From the NCBI GenBank assembly GCA_937997485.1, contig CALKTH010000115.1, positions 1-60,107 on the forward strand: 60,107 nucleotides of DNA, written 5' to 3'. Position 1 is the first letter of the stretch. Every line of letters begins with the position of its first letter. The position numbers and the translations under genes are program-made. A model generated the notes under the pieces. It did no database searches, was not told the origin of the DNA, and saw only the letters and a program-made list of their open reading frames with translations. Below, in pieces: positions 17,768 to 26,091 of the stretch. Source of the stretch: an uncultured Acidimicrobiales bacterium. GTDB taxonomy: Bacteria > Actinomycetota > Acidimicrobiia > Acidimicrobiales > SZUA-35.

Positions 17768-19238
17768 CTGACACCCCCGAGTTGGTCGAGACGAGGAACA
17801 CAAGAAGGCCGAGGAACCCCAGCTCGGCATATCGGAGGACCGAAGTCCGTCCAATCGGTTGCGGGGCAACGCTCGAGGCACGAGACCGCTCGAAGCCGAA
17901 AGCCCACAGGTGATACCCGATCACGGGAACGGAGAAGAGCAACAACCCGTAGACAGTTTGCCGTGGAAGGCCGCCACCGAACGGATTCAGGCCGATCCGG
18001 GCCTGCACCAGGGTCTCGAAGAACTGCCAGGAACCGGAGAAGTCCGGCGTGACGAAGAACAACCAGAGAAGCGAAACGACAACAAAAACAACGAGAGACC
18101 GGACACCGTCCACCAACGCGCTGCCGACCTGGGTTGGGTTCGGCCCAAGCAGCGCTCGCTCGACCGCCAACAGCGACCCGTGGGCAAAGCCCCATACCGC
18201 GAAGTTCAGATCGCCGCCGTGCCACAGCCCTCCCAGTGTCATCACGATCATCAGGTTGAGATAGGTGCGGCCAACGCCTCGGCGATTCCCGCCGAGGGGG
18301 ATGTACAGGTACTCGCGGAGGAACGATGACAGCGAAATGTGCCAGCGGCGCCAGAACTCGGTGATCGACCGGGAAATGTACGGGCGATTGAAGTTGACCG
18401 GCAGGTCGTAGCCGAAGAGCGCTCCGAGGCCGATCGCTATCAGGCTGTAACCGGCGAAGTCGGCGAAGATCTGGCAGCTGTAGCCGAAGATGAGCAGCAA
18501 CAGGTCGGTCTTCGTGAGGCCGCCGAACTCCCCTTGGGTCAGCGCCGCCGTGTGCTCGTTGAGGTTGTCAGCGACGACCAGCTTCAAGAAGTAGCCGTAC
18601 ACCAAACTCTTGACCACCGTCTCCCAACGAATATCTCGGATCCGGTGAAGCCCAATTTGTGGGAGGAAGCTGCTGGCCTTGACGATCGGTCCGGCGATCA
18701 GCTGGGGAAAGAAGCTGATGTAGAGCGCTACGGCGACGAAATAGTTCAACACACCCTTGTCTCGGGCTTGCCCCAGCGCAGATGCGAGGTCGTCGTTCCG
18801 CCTTCCTGCGTCAACGATCAGCGAGATCCCCTGAAACGTGTAGAAGCTGATGCCAATGGGCAGTGGGATCGAACTCGCCGACTCCTCGAAACGTGCCGGG
18901 AGAAGCAGCTCGGCAACGAGCAGTGCGTACTTAAAGAAGCCGAGAGCCAGCAGATTGATCGTCACCCCGGCTCGGACGATGGTTCGCCGCTGCGCTTCGG
19001 TCGTCTCGGCCCGAATCAACCTCGAGGCGAGCAGCGCATTGGTTGCCACCATCGCCACGAGGAGAATCGACAACCGAGGGTCGCCGAACGAGTAGAACAC
19101 AAGACTGGCGAACAAAAGAAGGGCCGACTGAGCGCGCTGAGCGAGGCCGGAAGGGACAACTCGTGTCCACCCAACGAGATAGAACCCCGTGAACGTGAGC
19201 GCGGCGAGAAGCGCGAAGCCCGCCGATGTGAACAGCAT
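17742..19238 (-). CDS. MBOAT-family O-acyltransferase (AlgI-like)
   Basis: A 498-residue polytopic membrane protein with about ten to twelve helices. Family signatures are GISFYTFQGISLIVDAGRR, FFPQLIAGPIVKASSFLPQI, FADFAGYSLIAIGLGALFGY, ITEFWRRWHISLSSFLREYL, YIPLGGNRRG and GGLWHGGDLNF with the catalytic histidine. The C-terminus FIYFQF is shared with the second MBOAT at 36-37.5 kb. It moves an acyl (usually acetyl) group across the membrane for O-acylation of a surface polymer such as peptidoglycan, polysaccharide or teichoic acid; which one is unknown. It is upstream of its SGNH partner. Confidence 0.93.
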   Translation of the reverse strand: MLFTSAGFALLAALTFTGFYLVGWTRVVPSGLAQRAQSALLLFASLVFYSFGDPRLSILLVAMVATNALLASRLIRAETTEAQRRTIVRAGVTINLLALGFFKYALLVAELLLPARFEESASSIPLPIGISFYTFQGISLIVDAGRRNDDLASALGQARDKGVLNYFVAVALYISFFPQLIAGPIVKASSFLPQIGLHRIRDIRWETVVKSLVYGYFLKLVVADNLNEHTAALTQGEFGGLTKTDLLLLIFGYSCQIFADFAGYSLIAIGLGALFGYDLPVNFNRPYISRSITEFWRRWHISLSSFLREYLYIPLGGNRRGVGRTYLNLMIVMTLGGLWHGGDLNFAVWGFAHGSLLAVERALLGPNPTQVGSALVDGVRSLVVFVVVSLLWLFFVTPDFSGSWQFFETLVQARIGLNPFGGGLPRQTVYGLLLFSVPVIGYHLWAFGFERSRASSVAPQPIGRTSVLRYAELGFLGLLVFLVSTNSGVSGDFIYFQF

Positions 19239-19301
19239 TGGGCCGGACCTTACCAGCGGCCAACGCGCCCAGATCCTTTGTGGAGGGGTCTGGGAAGGCG
19301 G

Positions 19302-19895
19302 CTACGGAACGAGCGTGCCGTCGAGGATCGATTCGGCCACGTCTTTCATCGTGCTCCGCTTTGACATTGCGCTCTGCTGAACAAAGCGAAACGCGTCGCC
19401 CTCACTCAGGCCGTGGGCGTCCATGAGGGTGCCCTTCGCCCGATCGACGAGCTTGCGAGTCGCCAGCTGCTCGGCGAGCGACTCCGCCTGCTCGGACAGT
19501 GCCACCAACTCGCGGAACCGGGCCTGCGCCAGCTCGATGGCGGGCACCAACTCGTTGCGGTGGAAGGGCTTCACGACGTAGGCCAGAACGCCAGCGTCTC
19601 GGGCCTGTTCGATGAGATCCCGCTGCGAGAAGGCGGTCAGAATCACCACCGCCGCCAGCTGATCCGTCAGAATCGCACGCGCCGCTTCGAGTCCGTCGGT
19701 GCCGGGCATCTTGATGTCCAGAATGGCAACGTCGGGCTTGAGTTCGGTGACCAACCGGATGGCTTCGGCGCCCTCGGCAGCCTCGCCCACGACGATGTAG
19801 CCCTCGTCTTCGAGCGTTTCCTTCAAGTCGAGACGAATAATGGCCTCGTCTTCGGCAATCACGATGCGAGTTTCTCGGCCTGGCTCGATGGTCAT
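19302..19895 (-). CDS. pdtaR: ANTAR-domain response regulator PdtaR
   Basis: A 197-residue regulator with an N-terminal receiver (phospho-acceptor Asp60 in VAILDIKMPG, lysine in AYVVKPFHRNEL) and a C-terminal ANTAR RNA-binding domain (about 135-190: RKLVDRAKGTLMDAHGLSEGDAFR). ANTAR proteins bind tandem RNA hairpins near terminators and cause antitermination. In M. tuberculosis PdtaR (Rv1626) is encoded just before polA-rpsA, as here apart from the MBOAT/SGNH insertion. Its PdtaS kinase is not in this window. Its start overlaps the stop of the upstream coiled-coil gene by 4 bases (ATGA). Confidence 0.93.
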   Translation of the reverse strand: MTIEPGRETRIVIAEDEAIIRLDLKETLEDEGYIVVGEAAEGAEAIRLVTELKPDVAILDIKMPGTDGLEAARAILTDQLAAVVILTAFSQRDLIEQARDAGVLAYVVKPFHRNELVPAIELAQARFRELVALSEQAESLAEQLATRKLVDRAKGTLMDAHGLSEGDAFRFVQQSAMSKRSTMKDVAESILDGTLVP

Positions 19896-20227
19896 TGGGC
19901 CTCTGCTCCCGTTCGGAGATCCAGCATCTGGTCGAGCAACTCGTCCTGCTTCCGTTCAAGTTCGATCACTCGGGCAGACCAGCGATCGCGGTCCTTTTGC
20001 AGCGTCACAACGGTGCGAGCCGCGTGCCGGTGCTCATTCGTTGATTGTGGCGTCTCCGACACCATGGAGCGAAGCCTGGCCTCGTCTGCGCTGTCGGCGA
20101 AGTGGCGGATCTGTTCATCCAGAACTCGCACCTCTTCTCGTGCCGCTCCGATCTCCGGCGCCAACGAAGCGAGGCGGCGTTCAATTCCTCTACGTCGGTT
20201 CGACAAGCGGGAGATGATTCGTGCCAT
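19892..20227 (-). CDS. small coiled-coil protein of unknown function, coupled to pdtaR
   Basis: A 111-residue, highly charged, heptad-patterned protein without cysteines or membrane segments (for example RRGIERRLASLAPEIGAARE and later DRWSARVIELERKQDELLDQ). It is probably a long antiparallel coiled coil. I do not recognise a family. The ATG at 20227-20225 lies one base after the encoded CCA end of tRNA-Leu, leaving no room for a ribosome-binding site if the tRNA is cut out. That points to leaderless translation or to read-through from the tRNA promoter. The ATGA overlap with pdtaR makes it a likely partner or co-regulated gene of the antiterminator. Confidence 0.7.
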   Translation of the reverse strand: MARIISRLSNRRRGIERRLASLAPEIGAAREEVRVLDEQIRHFADSADEARLRSMVSETPQSTNEHRHAARTVVTLQKDRDRWSARVIELERKQDELLDQMLDLRTGAEAQ

Positions 20228-20228
20228 G

Positions 20229-20315
<87 letters not shown>

Positions 20316-20364
20316 GGATGTGCGAACTCCTGAGTGTAGCGCCGAAGGGGGCTACGCTCGCACC

Positions 20365-20472
20365 ATGATTTCCGGAGCCGCCCAGTCTGTCATCCGCCTC
20401 CTCGCCCTTGCGGTTGTGGCCATGATCGTGCGCGAAGCCGGACTCCGATGGAACGATCGCACCGAGCCCTGA
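20365..20472 (+). CDS. possible small membrane protein (35 residues)
   Basis: A short frame between tRNA-Leu and fabD, beginning MISGAAQSVIRLLALAVVAM and ending VREAGLRWNDRTEP. It would form one hydrophobic helix (about residues 8-23) flanked by charged residues. A weak GAAGGGG lies 14 bases before the ATG, which is far for a ribosome-binding site. No family is recognised. It could be chance in high-GC DNA; conservation in related genomes would decide. Confidence 0.25.
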   Translation: MISGAAQSVIRLLALAVVAMIVREAGLRWNDRTEP

Positions 20473-20572
20473 ACGGCCGCGCTCTTCGCGTCGAGCGACA
20501 CGTAGGCATCCTTGCTCAAATCTTCGCTCGAAAAGTGAAACCTCTTGGCCGACCCGCTGGTCTGAATACGCA

Positions 20573-21769
20573 ATGAGCTCTGTGATGACAGCCTTCACGT
20601 TCCCCGGCCAAGGTTCTCAGAAGCAAGGAATGGGTGCCTCATGGCAGTCCCATCCCTCATGGGAGCTGGTCGAGGAAGCCAGCGATGCCTCCGGCCGAGA
20701 CGTCGCGCACCTTCTGTTGGAGGCGGACGATGAAGAACTCCGTCACACACGGAACTCCCAGCTCTCCACGTATGTGATGAGCATGATGGTTCTCGATGCG
20801 GTGGAACGAACGGGCATCGAGCCTGCCTTCCACGCCGGACACAGCCTCGGCGAGTACTCGGCGCTCACCGCCGCCGGCACCTTGAGCTTCGAAGACGGCG
20901 TGGTCCTCGTGACCGAGCGCGGCAATGCCATGCAGGCCGCCGCCGACGACCAAGACGGCACCATGGCCGCTGTGCTCGGGCTCGACGACGACAAGGTCGA
21001 GATGGCCTGCCAACGCACCGACGGCGATGTCTGGGTGGCGAACTACAACGCCCCGGGCCAGGTTGTCATTGCTGGCTCGCCGGAAGCGATCGAAGCAGCT
21101 GCGGTCCAAGCCAAAGAACTGGGTGCGAAGCGAGTGATGCCGATCAAGGTCGGCGGGGCGTTCCACACCCCCTTCATGGCTCCGGCTCGAGATCGCTTGA
21201 AGAAGGCCATCGTCGATGTCGAGCTGCGTTCGCCGAACCGGCCGGTCTTTGCGAACGTCGATGCACTGCCTCACCCTGCTGGCGAGGACTGGGCGCAGCT
21301 CATGGGTGCACAGCTCACCAGCCCGGTTCGCTGGCGGCAGACGCTGCACAACCTCGAAGAGGCGGGCGCAACCGTCATGCTGGAACTCGGCCCGGGCACG
21401 GTGCTCACCGGCATGGCCAAGCGAACGCTGTCGAATTCGTCGAACATTTCGGTCTCGTCTCCTGGCGACGTCGACCAGCTGTTCGAGAAGCTGGCCGGCG
21501 CATCGGAGGCAGGACCGGCGCGTCTTGAAGGCGAACACCTCTATGCCGTCGAGCGGCTCGTCGTGAGTCCGAGCACCGGCGTCTTCACGCCCCGTGCCGA
21601 TCTCGACCTCCGAGACGGCGCCACCGCGATCGCCGCCGGACAAATCGTCGGCACCGTCGGCGAGATCGATGTCCGCTCCCCGTTTGAGGGACAGCTGCAA
21701 GGCATGTTGGCCCTCGCTGGCGAGCGAGTCACCACCTCCCAACCCATCGCCTGGCTCCGGACGGTCTGA
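20573..21769 (+). CDS. fabD: malonyl-CoA:ACP transacylase with C-terminal biotinyl-like domain
   Basis: Loads malonyl groups from CoA onto ACP for fatty acid synthesis. Residues 1-305 are a complete FabD: FPGQGSQ (10-16), nucleophile Ser91 in GHSLGEYSA, Arg116 and His198 in AFHTPF. Length is 398, about 85 more than usual. The extra C-terminus (about 318-398) reads VVSPSTGVFTP, then GQIVGTVGEIDVRSPFEGQL, GERVTTSQPIAWL. This is the beta-pattern of AccB-type biotinyl/lipoyl domains, but the AMKM lysine motif is absent. Either this ATG or the one at 20585 starts it. It heads the fabD-H-G-acpP-F operon. Confidence 0.9.
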   Translation: MSSVMTAFTFPGQGSQKQGMGASWQSHPSWELVEEASDASGRDVAHLLLEADDEELRHTRNSQLSTYVMSMMVLDAVERTGIEPAFHAGHSLGEYSALTAAGTLSFEDGVVLVTERGNAMQAAADDQDGTMAAVLGLDDDKVEMACQRTDGDVWVANYNAPGQVVIAGSPEAIEAAAVQAKELGAKRVMPIKVGGAFHTPFMAPARDRLKKAIVDVELRSPNRPVFANVDALPHPAGEDWAQLMGAQLTSPVRWRQTLHNLEEAGATVMLELGPGTVLTGMAKRTLSNSSNISVSSPGDVDQLFEKLAGASEAGPARLEGEHLYAVERLVVSPSTGVFTPRADLDLRDGATAIAAGQIVGTVGEIDVRSPFEGQLQGMLALAGERVTTSQPIAWLRTV

Positions 21770-21770
21770 G

Positions 21771-22721
21771 ATGAGCACCCCGACGAACGGCTTCCGACTC
21801 TCGGGAGTTGGTTCCTACCTGCCCGAAAAGATCATCACCAACGCCGATCTCACGGCGTCGATGGATACCAGCGACGAGTGGATTCGGGAACGGACTGGCA
21901 TCGGCCAGCGCCATGTCGGGGGCACCACCTCCGAACTCGCCACGATCGCCAGCCGCAAGGCGATGGAACGGGCCAACGTCGGCCCGGAAGACATCGACCA
22001 GCTGCTCCTGGCCACCACGTCACCAGATTTCATCTGCCCCGGCACCGCTCCCGAAGTTGCGTACCAACTCGGCCTCGACTGCGGAGCGCTCGACATCCAG
22101 GCCGCCTGCTCGGGCTGGGTCTACGGCCTGATCATGGCCAACGGTCTCCTCCTCCAAGGCATGAAGAAGATTCTGGTTGTTGGCGCCGAGGCGCTCGACC
22201 AGATCACCGACTACACCGATCGCAACACCGGCATCCTGTTCGGCAACGGTGCGGGCGCGGCGGTTGTGGAGACCGACGAATCCCGTGCGGGAGATCTGCT
22301 CTCGTGGGACATGGGTGCTGCGGGCGAGTACGTGCACATTCTCTACGCCGAGCACGGTGATGTGCTCAAGATGGACGGCCGAGAGGTGTTCCGCCAAGCG
22401 GTCACTGCGATGCAGCGCTCGGCGGGCAATGCGCTGGAGCGGGCGGGACTCACTGCTGCGGACATCGATCTCGTGATTCCTCACCAGGCGAACGTGCGCA
22501 TCGTCGAAGCCGCATGGAAGCGCCTCGGCTTCTCGATGGATCAGACGGCGATGCGACTCGAAGAGACAGGCAACACGTCGGCGGCGTCGATCCCTCTCGT
22601 GCTCGACAAGGCGCTCGACGAGGGTCGACTCCAGAACGGTTCCACGGTGATGTTCCTCGGTTTCGGTGCCGGCATGACCTGGGCCTGCACCATCGTTCGA
22701 TGGGCAGGCGAAACTCGATGA
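21771..22721 (+). CDS. fabH: beta-ketoacyl-ACP synthase III
   Basis: Starts fatty acid synthesis by condensing an acyl-CoA primer with malonyl-ACP. Catalytic triad: Cys113 (AACSGWVYG), His238 (IPHQANVRI) and Asn268 (ETGNTSAAS). Length is 316, normal for the family. The start is the ATG one base after the fabD stop; the open frame to 21594 lies inside fabD and is not used. Its stop overlaps the fabG start (ATGA). Confidence 0.96.
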   Translation: MSTPTNGFRLSGVGSYLPEKIITNADLTASMDTSDEWIRERTGIGQRHVGGTTSELATIASRKAMERANVGPEDIDQLLLATTSPDFICPGTAPEVAYQLGLDCGALDIQAACSGWVYGLIMANGLLLQGMKKILVVGAEALDQITDYTDRNTGILFGNGAGAAVVETDESRAGDLLSWDMGAAGEYVHILYAEHGDVLKMDGREVFRQAVTAMQRSAGNALERAGLTAADIDLVIPHQANVRIVEAAWKRLGFSMDQTAMRLEETGNTSAASIPLVLDKALDEGRLQNGSTVMFLGFGAGMTWACTIVRWAGETR

Positions 22722-23434
22722 CCGACACACCACGCGTTGCCTTCGTCACCGGCGGCTCCCGCGGCATCGGCCTGGCCTGCGCCCGCCAGCTCGCAGCGCA
22801 AGGACACTCGGTCGCCGTTGGCTCACGTAGTCAGCCCGCCGATCTCGACGATGGCCTGCTCTGGGTCGCCTGCGACGTCACCGACGCTGACAGTGTCGAT
22901 GCTGCCTTCTCCGCCGTCGAGGAAGCGTTTGGTCCAGTCACGATCCTCGTGGCCAACGCCGGCATCACCAAAGACACCCTCGTGCTCCGTATGAGCGAGA
23001 TGGACTTCAGCGACGTTGTCGATGCCAATCTCGTGGGCGCATTCCGAGTCGCCAAGCGTGCGGTGAAGGGAATGATGAAGGCCCGTTGGGGCCGCATCAT
23101 CTTCATGTCGTCGGTCGTTGGTGCCATGGGTCAAACCGGCCAAGCGAACTACTCCGCGTCGAAGGCAGGGCTCGTTGGGCTCGGTCGCTCGCTCGCCCGC
23201 GAGTTCGCCTCACGGAACATCACCGTGAACCTCGTTGCCCCCGGCCCGATCGAGACCGACATGTTGAGCGCCCTCGGGGACGACACCAAGGCCGCCATCG
23301 TGAGCGCCGTGCCGCTGGGCCGTGTCGGTACCACTGACGACGTGGCCGCCGCCGTCAGTTTTCTCGCATCAGAAGGCGCCGGTTTCGTGACTGGCGCCAC
23401 CATCCCCGTCGACGGCGGCCTGGGAATGGGATGA
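22718..23434 (+). CDS. fabG: 3-oxoacyl-ACP reductase
   Basis: NADPH-dependent short-chain dehydrogenase of 238 residues for the first reduction of the elongation cycle. Cofactor motif TGGSRGIGLA at about 10-19, NAG at about 85, catalytic Ser (FMSSVVGAMGQ), Tyr and Lys (ANYSASKAG). The C-terminal SEGAGFVTGATIPVDGGLGM is FabG-typical. The start is set by the 4-base overlap with fabH. Confidence 0.95.
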   Translation: MTDTPRVAFVTGGSRGIGLACARQLAAQGHSVAVGSRSQPADLDDGLLWVACDVTDADSVDAAFSAVEEAFGPVTILVANAGITKDTLVLRMSEMDFSDVVDANLVGAFRVAKRAVKGMMKARWGRIIFMSSVVGAMGQTGQANYSASKAGLVGLGRSLAREFASRNITVNLVAPGPIETDMLSALGDDTKAAIVSAVPLGRVGTTDDVAAAVSFLASEGAGFVTGATIPVDGGLGMG

Positions 23435-23506
23435 TGACAAGAGCGATAGATTGTTCGCCATCCAGCGACATTACGTCGTCGGAATTCGGTTCAGGAGGAA
23501 CCAGTA

Positions 23507-23749
23507 GTGAGTGAAGAAGCCAACTTCGAACGATTCAAGAAGTGTGCGGTCGAAGTGCTGTCCGTTGAGGACGCCAAGATCACCAAAGAAGCCCGATTCG
23601 CCGAGGATCTCGACGCCGACAGCCTCGACCTCGTCGAGCTCGTGATGGCGCTCGAGGAAGAGTTCGACGTCGCCGTCGATGAAGAAGAACTCGACGGCGT
23701 CGAAACCGTCGGTGCCGCCTACGACTTGGTCGTCGGCAAGCTGACCTGA
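23507..23749 (+). CDS. acpP: acyl carrier protein
   Basis: An 80-residue acidic protein with the phosphopantetheine site Ser39 in DLDADSLDLVELVMALEE. It starts at GTG 23507, behind an AGGAGGAAC ribosome-binding site, the strongest in the operon, fitting the high demand for ACP. It carries growing acyl chains between the Fab enzymes. Its stop overlaps the fabF start by one base (TGATG). Confidence 0.96.
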   Translation: MSEEANFERFKKCAVEVLSVEDAKITKEARFAEDLDADSLDLVELVMALEEEFDVAVDEEELDGVETVGAAYDLVVGKLT

Positions 23750-24930
23750 TGAACATGCGTCGAGTTGCCGTGACCGGCATCGGCGTCGTCGCACCTTGCG
23801 GTGTGGGCGTCGATGCGTTCTGGGCCGGGTTGCACACCCAGCCTGGAGAAGGAGACATGAGGAGCTTGGAGGACTGGGATCCGTCCCCGTTCTTCGACAA
23901 CCCCAAGGAAGCTCGACGCTCCGATCGTTTCGCCCAGTTCGCCCTTGCTGCTGCAGCAGAGGCCCTTGAACAGGCAGGCGATCTCGCCATGAACCCCTCC
24001 CGTGCCGGTGTTTTCATCGGCACGGGAATTGGTGGCATCACAACCACCGAAGAACAGATCGTCAACCGGCACGTCAAAGGCGACCGCAGAGTCTCCCCCT
24101 TCCTCGTTCCGATGATGATGCCGAACAGTGCCGCCGCCTCGGTGTCTATGCGTCATGGATTCCAAGGAGCGTGCGAAACCACCGTCACTGCTTGTGCCGC
24201 CGGCACCCACTCGATCGGCAATGCGGCCACCTTCATCAAGGCTGGCCGAGCCGATGTGATGTTGGCTGGCGGTTCGGAAACGCCGCTGACGCCAACGGCG
24301 CTGGCTGGCTTCCGCAATATGACGGCGATGACCAACCAGGGCATCTCGATGCCGTTCGACGCTCGGCGGGATGGTTTCGTCATTGCCGAGGGCGCAGCGG
24401 TGCTTGTCCTCGAAGAGTACGAACGTGCGGTCGCTCGTGGGGCAACGATCCTGGGCGAGGTGCTCGGCTCAGCCAGTACCGCCGACGCCCACCACATCAC
24501 GGCCCCCTCCCCCGGTGGAGCGGGCGCAGTGCAGTGCATGGAGCAAGCGCTTGCCGACGCTGGCATCTCTGCCTCCGACATTCGCCACGTGAACGCTCAC
24601 GGCACGTCGACGCCAAAGAACGACGAGGCCGAGGCCGAGGCTCTGGCCAAGGTGTTCGGAACCGAGAACGGCCCGGTCGTCACCTCGACCAAGGGCGTGA
24701 CCGGCCACGCACTCGGTGCTGCTGGCGCCCTGGAAGCCGTGGCGATGCTGCTGGCGATCGAGCACAAGAGCATTCCGCCCACGATGGGCTGTGAGGCCGT
24801 CGATCCCGCTCTGCCGGCGATCGATGTTGCGCTCGGGGAGGCACGTGCCTGGGATCCGGGTCCGTGCATCTCGAACAGCTTCGGCTTCGGTGGTCACAAC
24901 GGATCCGTCATCGTCGCTCCCGCCAGCTGA
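23749..24930 (+). CDS. fabF: beta-ketoacyl-ACP synthase II
   Basis: Elongating condensing enzyme of 393 residues. Nucleophile Cys149 (VTACAAGTHSIG), first His in HVNAHGTSTPKND and second His in GVTGHALGAAGALEAV; the C-terminal NSFGFGGHNGSVI is family-typical. It is the last gene of the rightward fab operon and ends 53 bases before the convergent fabZ stop. A small GGCGC-AGG-GCGCC hairpin (24961-24973) followed by TTGT lies between them and may act as a weak terminator. Confidence 0.96.
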   Translation: MNMRRVAVTGIGVVAPCGVGVDAFWAGLHTQPGEGDMRSLEDWDPSPFFDNPKEARRSDRFAQFALAAAAEALEQAGDLAMNPSRAGVFIGTGIGGITTTEEQIVNRHVKGDRRVSPFLVPMMMPNSAAASVSMRHGFQGACETTVTACAAGTHSIGNAATFIKAGRADVMLAGGSETPLTPTALAGFRNMTAMTNQGISMPFDARRDGFVIAEGAAVLVLEEYERAVARGATILGEVLGSASTADAHHITAPSPGGAGAVQCMEQALADAGISASDIRHVNAHGTSTPKNDEAEAEALAKVFGTENGPVVTSTKGVTGHALGAAGALEAVAMLLAIEHKSIPPTMGCEAVDPALPAIDVALGEARAWDPGPCISNSFGFGGHNGSVIVAPAS

Positions 24931-24983
24931 CGATCGGCACCGATCTCATCGACGGAAGACGGCGCAGGGCGCCTTGTCGCGTC

Positions 24984-25427
24984 TCAGCCGGCGTTGGGGG
25001 CAGCCAGCACCACCATGAGCTCGGCCTGGCACGCCAGCTCTCCCTGGACCGTCGCACGGCCTGAGCCTCGGCCGCCCCGTGAGCCGATCCGGCTGAACGT
25101 CACCTCTAGATCAAGCGTGTCGCCAGGCACCACCTGACGTCGGAACTTGACCTTGTCGACCCCACCGAAGAAGGGGATCTTGCCAGCGTGCGTGGGATCA
25201 GCGAGAGCGGCACACGCGCCCACCTGAGCGAGTGCCTCGATCATGAGAACACCCGGCAGCGTCGGCTGGCCTGGGAAGTGGCCGGGGAAGAAGTACTCGT
25301 CTCCCGTCAGCGTCCAACGGCCGGCCACGCGCTCCCCAGGAACGAGCTCGGTCAGCTCGTCGACCAGAAGGAAGGGCGGTCGGTGAGGGAGCAAGTCGAT
25401 CGGCAGCGGCAGGCCTGCAGAGGTCAT
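24984..25427 (-). CDS. fabZ: 3-hydroxyacyl-ACP dehydratase (FabZ-like)
   Basis: Hot-dog-fold dehydratase of 147 residues, starting MTSAGLPLPIDLLPHRPPFL. Catalytic His is in FFPGHFPGQPTLPG and catalytic Glu in VLMIEALAQVGA; the hydrophobic LPHRPPFLLVDELTELVPGE is the FabZ N-terminal signature. It supplies the dehydration step missing from the convergent fab operon. No enoyl reductase gene is in the window. Confidence 0.9.
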   Translation of the reverse strand: MTSAGLPLPIDLLPHRPPFLLVDELTELVPGERVAGRWTLTGDEYFFPGHFPGQPTLPGVLMIEALAQVGACAALADPTHAGKIPFFGGVDKVKFRRQVVPGDTLDLEVTFSRIGSRGGRGSGRATVQGELACQAELMVVLAAPNAG

Positions 25428-25449
25428 TCGCCGAGCGTAAACGAAAGAC

Positions 25450-25479
25450 AACACCCCGAGGCGGTTGCCTCGGGGTGTT
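25450..25479 (-). terminator. strong hairpin terminator between HU and fabZ genes
   Basis: A perfect 13-bp stem (25450-25462 with 25467-25479) and a GGTT loop. Reading leftward it is followed by GTCTTTCG, reading rightward by CTTCATTC, so it has weak T-rich tails on both sides. It lies about 107 bases beyond the HU gene stop and 22 bases before the fabZ start, where it would end HU transcription without silencing fabZ initiation. Confidence 0.75.
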
Positions 25480-25585
25480 CTTCATTCGGTACCCGCGCCA
25501 GCAGATACCCACCTGTTGTGTGCAGGCGATTGCGTCCGAGCCAGAATCCCCCCGGCTTCGATCGCTGCCTGCACGTCACGCCGCA

Positions 25586-25882
25586 TCACGAAGGAGGCGG
25601 GGTGTCTCCCTTGGCGTACGCCTTGAGCTTGGCACCAGCGGTGATCTTCACTGCGGTCGAGGCCGGAATCTGGATCTCAGCACCCGTCTGCGGGTTGAAG
25701 CCCTTGCGAGCCTTGCGATCGACCTGCTCGAACGACACCATGCCGGGAATCGTGACCTTCTGATCGCCTGCGGCAACCGCACGCGAGATCTCGACGAACA
25801 TGGCATCAATGACGGCGCCGGCGTCCTTCTTGGACACACCGGCACGGTCCGCTACTGCGTCCACCAGCTCGGTCTTGTTCAT
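25586..25882 (-). CDS. HU-family DNA-binding protein
   Basis: Nucleoid-associated protein of 98 residues: MNKTELVDAVADRAGVSKKD at the N-terminus, then IPGMVSFEQVDRKARKGFNP leading into the DNA-embracing beta arms, then AKLKAYAKG. It lacks the long lysine/alanine-rich tail of mycobacterial HupB. A GAGGAG ribosome-binding site precedes the ATG by 6 bases. An inverted repeat CCCCGA/TCGGGG (25904-25909, 25913-25918) lies in its leader and may be an operator or a stabilising hairpin. Confidence 0.95.
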   Translation of the reverse strand: MNKTELVDAVADRAGVSKKDAGAVIDAMFVEISRAVAAGDQKVTIPGMVSFEQVDRKARKGFNPQTGAEIQIPASTAVKITAGAKLKAYAKGDTPPPS

Positions 25883-26091
25883 GACGAACTCCTCTCAATT
25901 GCTCCCCGAGTATCGGGGAACCTGCCCCCGTGCATCGGGAAGCAACGACCAGCAGAACACTGGAGAATCACAATGTCAAGGATTTCCGGCCTGGGCGGGC
26001 CCCATTCACCCGCATGGATACTGGCATCGAGCGTCTGCGCACAAATCACAAGGGGCGAAAGATCCGGACCCCAGACAGCTCGTGAGGGACG
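25883..26091. other. intergenic region between HU and truncated-haemoglobin genes
   Basis: Apart from the CCCCGA/TCGGGG inverted repeat close to the HU start, I see no coding frame, strong hairpin or repeat. It should hold the HU promoter (leftward); the haemoglobin gene also ends here, reading leftward, with no clear terminator. Confidence 0.4.
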
